Shown: positions 58,553 to 64,000 of the stretch, in pieces
How positions within the stretch are numbered: the stretch's first letter is position 1
Layout of the letters: the number at the start of each line of letters is the position of its first letter
Origin: Silene latifolia
Lineage: Eukaryota > Streptophyta > Magnoliopsida > Caryophyllales > Caryophyllaceae
Assembly (NCBI RefSeq): GCF_048544455.1
Contig: NC_133526.1
Coordinates: 10,680,001 to 10,744,000 of the forward strand
Reading direction: 5' to 3'
DNA: 64,000 nt
The notes under the pieces: generated by a model
The model's database searches: none
The model's input: the letters and a program-made list of their open reading frames with translations, nothing else
Told to the model about the DNA's origin: nothing
Position numbers and translations under genes: made by a program

Positions 58553-59095
58553 TTAGGGACATACGCTTACGAGTGAAACGAGGGTGTAATATAGCAATAC
58601 CCTATAAAATATGAGCAAAATAATATTCAAAATTAATTATGACAATACAAAGACTCCCCCCCCCCCCCCTCCCCCATTGCTTTGATGGAATGCCCTCTTC
58701 ATTTCTCAGATGAAAATCGCTACTTAGTTAAGAAAATGAAAATCTAATAAGTAATAACCAATGGTAGTAGGAAAAAAATTCTGCATTTTTCTGATTAAGT
58801 GGCGCTACTCATATACTATTGCCGAAAATGTTTGACATAACTACACAAGTCACTTTGTTTAGCGATACAACTCAAACAAAAACAAAAACAAAATCCGAAT
58901 CTCCGTGAACACCATTTGACAAATAGTTTCAAAATCAACTCAAAACGATAAATACTTTATTTTTGAGCACTACTTTTAAAAAAACGTTCACTTTAATATC
59001 CACTCGGTTAAAATTTTATTTTTATTATCAAATTTTTTTTTGATAAATTCTCACTTAAACTTGTGAGTTATGATGGACTTTTATCTCCTTTTTCT
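58553..59095. other. Intergenic DNA with a C-run and a MULE-MITE half
   Basis: A C-rich run (58656-58675, broken by one T) and AT-rich sequence. The stretch 58897-58993 matches one arm of the foldback element at 38834-39276 (ACACCATTTGACAAATA, ACGATAAATACTTTATTTTT). No gene is seen. Confidence 0.6.
58897..58993. mobile_element. Half-copy of the MULE-type foldback family
   Basis: About 97 bp align by eye with the right arm of 38834-39276. The other arm is not found nearby, so this is a truncated or older relic. Confidence 0.6.
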
Positions 59096-59283
59096 CTTGT
59101 ACATTTATTACTCATTATGAAAGAATACATGATGTTAACACTCCTATACAATTCATAGACTCCAAAATTACCAAACAAAAAGATGGCACCATTGAGATCT
59201 TTTTCAAAAAAGAACCAAATGGAAAATCGTGTCCACCAATCTTCTGTACTGAAATAAATACTATACTATCTAGGGCTGTACAT

Positions 59284-60192
59284 ATGAAACAAAATGAGAG
59301 TTACCTTAATATTCCTATACATTCCTTTAACTCTCTTGGAGATCCAATATACGTATTTAAAGATGAGTCAGGACACAAGTACTTTGACATCTGTAACTGT
59401 GAGAATTGCATGATGACAGACTCAAATGAAGATGACTATCCAAAGAAAAGAAACAAAAACAAAAAATCCTCACAACAAATCCTTAAAGAAAAATATATAT
59501 CACGGGATCCTAATATTGGTCTCTTGGGAGAACCAACTGGAAAAACTTTTGAGTACTATGTACAATATTCCAGCCAAGAAAAACTTACCAATCCACAAAA
59601 AGAGATCCCTAACTATTTCATGTTTGGTCCATCCTCTTCTCAAGACAAAAATTTTCCACCAACCGAGTTTGAAGAAGAAAATTCAAAACATTCTTGGAAA
59701 ATTAAAAATTCAGTCATCAAAAACCCTGATGGTTCCACAAAGCAAATAAGTGCTGCAGAAGCAACATTAAACTGGCAATCAGAATATGCACGAGCCCAAA
59801 ACAATCTATTGCAACAACTAGATAAAAAGGTGACAGTCATGGATCTTGCAGTAAAAGAGATACATCAAAAGATCTCTTCATTACACCAAGAACTCCTGCG
59901 ACTTGCAACAACAGTTTCCATAGCATCTCCAATTATTTCCCAAAAAGAGTCCGAATTAAAATACCTAAAAGCACAATTATCCTCCTTACAAAATCCGCCA
60001 AAAACACCACCAAATATGCCCTGCGACATATTCACTCCATACCCAGTTTATACACCACCTTTTGAAAAACATCCACAACCCCTTCCTATACTACCTCCAG
60101 AATCAAATCCTTTCGGAGTATCGTCTTTCCTTCCAACAAAATTTTTGAAGGAAGGACATGTCACAAAAAAAGAGGCAGTCAACATCAACTGA
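59284..60192 (+). pseudogene. Caulimovirid movement-protein tail / coiled-coil region
   Basis: A 302-residue open stretch runs from SYLNIPIHSFNSLGDPIYVF through YFDICNCENC to a heptad-like region (LLQQLDKKVTVMDLAVKEI) and a Pro-rich end. Such a coiled coil follows the movement domain in several caulimovirids. The open frame extends left of the first Met. Fossil part. Confidence 0.6.
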
Positions 60193-60529
60193 TGAAGGAA
60201 AAACATCTACAGTAACCCAGACTGAACCTTCTACAACTCAAAATCCAGAAGACGCCTCACAATTTATGATGGAATAGCATAATCCCATCTCTTTCTTTTT
60301 AACCAAGATAGCCAATCCCAAAATAAAGAAGTCTACGTCTCAATGTTCAGTAGACGAGGTTTTAATGCCAGAATTTATGATGGCTGAACCAACTCAAGTT
60401 GAAGAAGTCGTTGAGAGTGATACAGAGAATCCAGAAGGAACTGAACAACTTGAAACTCATCCCCCACCAGGTTGGAACCCTAAAGGTTAAGATATATCAG
60501 GCCATGGTTTCTCCTTTGATAATATCCCA

Positions 60530-61663
60530 CCCTCAAAATGGAGAGACAAGATTTACGAGATGCATGCCTGGTGTACCGAACAACTTCTTTACCCTGGAGC
60601 TCAACTTACAACAGTAATAGATAGACTAGTCTCAAGATTTTATGGCCGTCTGCGGCAATGGTGGATTAGTCTTGGAGGTTATAGACAATTGCAAATCCGA
60701 CACTCCTCCACAGTTGACGCTTTCATTGAAAACATCCATAATGAATTTCTGGGACTTTGGGATCACTACACGACTCAAGCAAGAGAAGAATTCCTCAGCA
60801 TGAAATGTTGTTCATTCATGCGAAAAGATCTTGAACGACATTATGAAAGAATGTCCAAGCGGTTTTATGCTCTTGGAGGAATGGATGATGTAAATCTCAA
60901 GCAAGCTTATCTAAATTGCCTTCCAGAGCCATTGGGAAACGAAGCCGCTAGGCAGTTCTCCCTCAAAAACATACCCCTGAATACTGCCACACTAGGAGAA
61001 CTCTATCAAACATCGCTTGCAGCTCTTGAAAAACTATGTAACCATCAGAAGTTTTTCAAGCAACTACAAGAATAAGGAAAACTTCTGGGAAAAGCATGTG
61101 ATCACCTTGAGCTCTCCATTAAGTGCAAACCTAAAAAATGTGGATGCACATCCTCAGAAGGAAGAAAACACAGAGGTTACAAAAAGAAATGGAAATTTTT
61201 CAGAAAGAAAAAACAGAGAGGGTTCAAGAAATCAGATCGGTGCTATATTTGCAAAAAGAAAGGGCATTATGCAAAAGATTGCCTAAACAAAAAGAAAAGA
61301 AAGAATCTTATGGGATATCTGGCACAAATTGAAGATATTAATGATGCCGATGTTGAGTCCATCTTCTCCCTTGATGATGAACCAACAGATAACACCATTT
61401 TGGCAATGGGAATGGAACCTGGGGAGGATTCATCTGAGGAGTCAGACCAAGACTCTAACTATGATGAAGGTATTACCGATCAATTTGTTAGGTTTGATCT
61501 TTGTCCCATAGAAGCCTGTAAAGCAGAACCACAAAATGACATTATTCCAACTTATCCCTTTCAGCCTTCCCCAAATGCAAAAATCTACATTTTTCCAAAT
61601 AAATATGACAAACCAATACCTGTTATTGCATACTTTGATCTCGGGTCTTTGCATCTTCCATAA
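60530..61663 (+). pseudogene. Caulimovirid capsid-protein-like region
   Basis: A core with WRDKIYEMHAWCTEQ-like and QWWISLGGYRQLQIRHSS sequence is followed by a basic stretch, a CCHC zinc knuckle (CYICKKKGHYAKDC near 61240) and an acidic tail (SSEESDQDSNYDEG). This order is typical of caulimovirid coat proteins. Fossil part. Confidence 0.7.
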
Positions 61664-61914
61664 TCAAACCGAGTATTCTCCCATCATCACATTGGGAGGC
61701 ATGCTCTGTAGCATTTAAGGCAGCAAATGGACATGTTTTCTATATATCTCTTAAGAGTAAGCCGATCTACATTCAACTATTTCCGGGTTACACACTCAAA
61801 ACTAAAGTATATGGGTCTGATCTTCTTGGAAAAGACTTTATACTTGGTTTTGATGTCCTACACAGTCTTAAAAGAGTATCATGGCATCCAAAAGGCCTAA
61901 AACACAAAAATCAT

Positions 61915-63330
61915 TTGTTGCCACGGACATCAACCCCTCGCCTTTATTCTTATGAAATCCTTCATCCCATAAGAGATAGCATAGCCAAAACCTCATGTGC
62001 AAAGTCCCACTCTGAATTTCTCACAAAATGCTCCTCTCCATTATGGCAAAATCCTGAATTCTTTATCACTTTGTCATTTAAAAAGAATGAGGATGTCAAC
62101 CCAACAAAGGCGAGTCATATAGGAATGAACCCAGATCATTACACTCTAGCCCTCCAAGAAATTGACCAGCTACAAAAAGAAAACCTAATTGAGCCAACAA
62201 CTTCCCCATGGGCTTGTGAAGCATTTTATGTCAACAAAAGAGCAGAACAAGTACGTGGAAAATTGTGGTTGATCATCAATTACCAACCTCTTAACCATTT
62301 CCTTACAGATGACAAGTTTCCACTACCAAAAAGAGAGGTTCTTTTCCAAAAATTACCCCAAGCAAAACTATTTTCAAAATTTGATCTTAAAGCTGGATTT
62401 TGGCAATTAGGAATTAAACCAGAAGAGAGGCCAAAAACCGGTTTCTGCATTCCTGACCGACATTACCAATGGAAGGTTATGCCATTTGGGTTGAAAACAG
62501 CTCCATCCTTATTCCAGAAAGCAATGATCAAAATCTTTAAACCCATCCTCACCGACGCCTTGGTCTACATAGATGATATTCTCTTATTTTCTACGGATAT
62601 TGATTCGCACTCAGCCCTGATAATAAAGTTTCATGATATTGTCCAACAATATGGGATAATGCTTTCAAGAAAAAGATGGTCGTCGGAGAAACAGAAATAG
62701 ATTTTCTTGGAATGAATATCTCCAAAGGCCAATACCATCTTCAACCTCATATCGCTACCCAACTTGAGGAGTTCCCAGATGAAAAGCTCACATACAAACA
62801 AATCCAGCAATTTCTTGGTATTGTTAATTATATGGCAGATTTTATTCATGACCTAGCAAAGCACAAGTCAATATTATCAGCCCAGTTGAAGAAAACTGTT
62901 GCTCCTTGGAACCAAGAATGCACAGAAGACATAAGAGAGTTAAAACGTATTACAAAAACTCTCTCAGCATTAACAATCCCTTTAAAAGGAAAAAGAATTC
63001 TACAAACAGATGCAAGTGATTGTTATTGGGGTGCTATCCTACTTGAAGAAGACGAGAAAGGCAATAGGCGGATATGTGGATATAAGAGCGGAGCTTTCAA
63101 AGAAAGTGAAAAACATTACCACTCAACTTACAAGGAGATTCTTGCAGTCAAAAGAGGTATTGAAAAATTCGAATTCCATCTTATCGGGCAACATTTCCTG
63201 ATAGAAATGAACATGTCATCATTCCCAGAAATGATACAATTTAAGCAGAAAACTCTTCCCCAAACACACGGCTACTCATTTGACGGCAAGTGGTTTTTTC
63301 TCAATGGAAGTTTGATGTCAAACATATAAA
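61915..63330 (+). pseudogene. Caulimovirid reverse transcriptase and RNase H region
   Basis: Blocks seen: LWLIINYQPLNHFLTDDKFP, FSKFDLKAGFWQLGIKPEER, VMPFGLKTAPSLFQKAM, the YIDDILLFS catalytic block, IQQFLGIVNYMADFI, then RNase H with ILQTDASDCYWGAIL and KEILAVKRGIEKFEFHLIG. An aspartic-protease-like part precedes it. Fossil, broken. Confidence 0.88.
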
Positions 63331-63397
63331 AGGAAAAGATAATTTCCTTCCAGATTTCCTGTCAAGAACATAACGTCAAATTTCCTCAATCAACCCT

Positions 63398-64000
63398 ATG
63401 ATTTATATGTTCAATCCTGCACAATCAGATGAAGAGTCCCTGAAATCTTTGGTACGTCGTATACCTCAAGTTTTACAAGAAATTCTCAAAAAAGTCCTAA
63501 CCACCAGAGGCATTGAAACCCTTCATAAACTCCTTATCTTATACGTCTATAGATATGGGTTAGATGAAGGCCCCCTTCTTGGTCTACCTTTCCATCCGAT
63601 GTATCCGTTCCTCACCACTATCAGCCTAAATCCAAGCCATTATAGCAAATTTCCCTGTGAAGCCTATCTCCTGCTCTGGTATCTTGCTGAATTATACACT
63701 ATTGGGGTGCTCATAGAAAAAGGTCCAATGTTACAGTATTTGGCAAAATGTCTTTTAACCAGAAGGAAGCCTCATTACACAAGCTACTGTATAAATGGTT
63801 AACCTTGTTCCAAAATCCCACTTGGTGGCAAGAAAGTATCCGAGAGAAAGAAGGCCATACAATATTTATCACCTTCAAAATTACTATCTTCCCGGTCCAA
63901 GAAGGCAATGGAATCCAGGTGCAACGAAGATACGACACTCAGTCAGGGCAGGATATAAGGGATCATTATCTAAAGAAAAGCATTTCAGCACACGAACACG
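63398..64000 (+). pseudogene. Caulimovirid downstream ORF, partial
   Basis: An open stretch after RNase H starts MIYMFNPAQSDEESLKSLVR and contains YRYGLDEGPLLGLPFHPMYP. Its position fits the last ORF (transactivator or unknown) of a caulimovirid. The similarity itself is not recognised. It is cut by the window edge. Confidence 0.45.

Larger units (their letters stand above)
59100..64000 (+). mobile_element. Endogenous pararetrovirus (Caulimoviridae) fossil, partial
   Basis: Order of parts on the plus strand: end of a movement-protein-like region and a coiled-coil region (about 59100-60192), a capsid-like region with a zinc knuckle (about 60530-61663), aspartic protease (about 61620-61910), reverse transcriptase plus RNase H (about 61915-63330) and a further ORF (63398 to the edge). 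No LTR and no integrase are seen, which with this order fits the plant pararetrovirus family and not a Ty3 element. It resembles the group with IDDILLFS-type reverse transcriptase (petu-/solendo-like; genus uncertain). It runs off the right edge. It is fossil, with several breaks spread along it. Confidence 0.85.

Overview
This window is nuclear DNA from a flowering plant, almost certainly a eudicot. The host genes have GT-AG introns, plant-specific domain architectures and plastid targeting. The space between them is packed with plant transposable elements: Stowaway, Tourist, hAT, MULE and mariner DNA elements, Helitrons, SINEs, Tat-lineage Ty3/gypsy elements and an endogenous pararetrovirus. 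The repeat content fits Caryophyllales (beet, spinach and Silene relatives), but that placement is inference.

Three host genes are supported. (1) On the minus strand at 1741-2697 are four exons of a histidine-containing phosphotransfer protein (AHP, cytokinin phosphorelay). Its last exon(s) are not seen in the window. (2) On the plus strand at 19859-33442 is a complete 21-exon BSL1-type gene (Kelch propeller plus PP1-like Ser/Thr phosphatase, brassinosteroid signalling). Its predicted exons add up in frame to 885 residues. (3) On the minus strand at 39663-45914 is a complete 7-exon plastidial CDP-diacylglycerol synthase (CDS4/CDS5 type), 407 residues.

Layout: 1-3978 AHP, with a small element that has a 10-bp target duplication. 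3984-14670 a Tat-lineage Ty3 element with 592-bp LTRs, a 5-bp target duplication, an antisense two-exon gene near its 3' end and a hAT MITE nested in pol. 14686-19858 AT-rich DNA with a Helitron end, a minisatellite and several MITEs. 19859-33442 BSL1. 34189-39276 a Tourist element, a 4.0-kb mariner-like element that carries a second, convergent ORF, and a 443-bp MULE-type foldback. 39663-47435 the CDS4-like gene and its upstream DNA. 47436-49985 a Helitron with a nested Stowaway, then two Tourist elements back to back. 51008-58547 a second Tat-family copy on the minus strand. It shows gag and protease regions but no recognisable reverse transcriptase or integrase. It also has large 3' tandem arrays and a 2.7-kb tandem duplication that includes host flank. 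About 59100-64000 an endogenous caulimovirid fossil that runs off the right edge.

The most notable items are: the mariner element with its intact 159-codon passenger ORF; the pair of related Tat-family elements, where one keeps a degenerate 3' repeat zone and the other has about eight copies of a roughly 108-bp unit; the 2.7-kb duplication, which is either real or an assembly artefact; and the shared-TSD pair of inverted Tourist elements. All calls come from reading the sequence. No database search was run.
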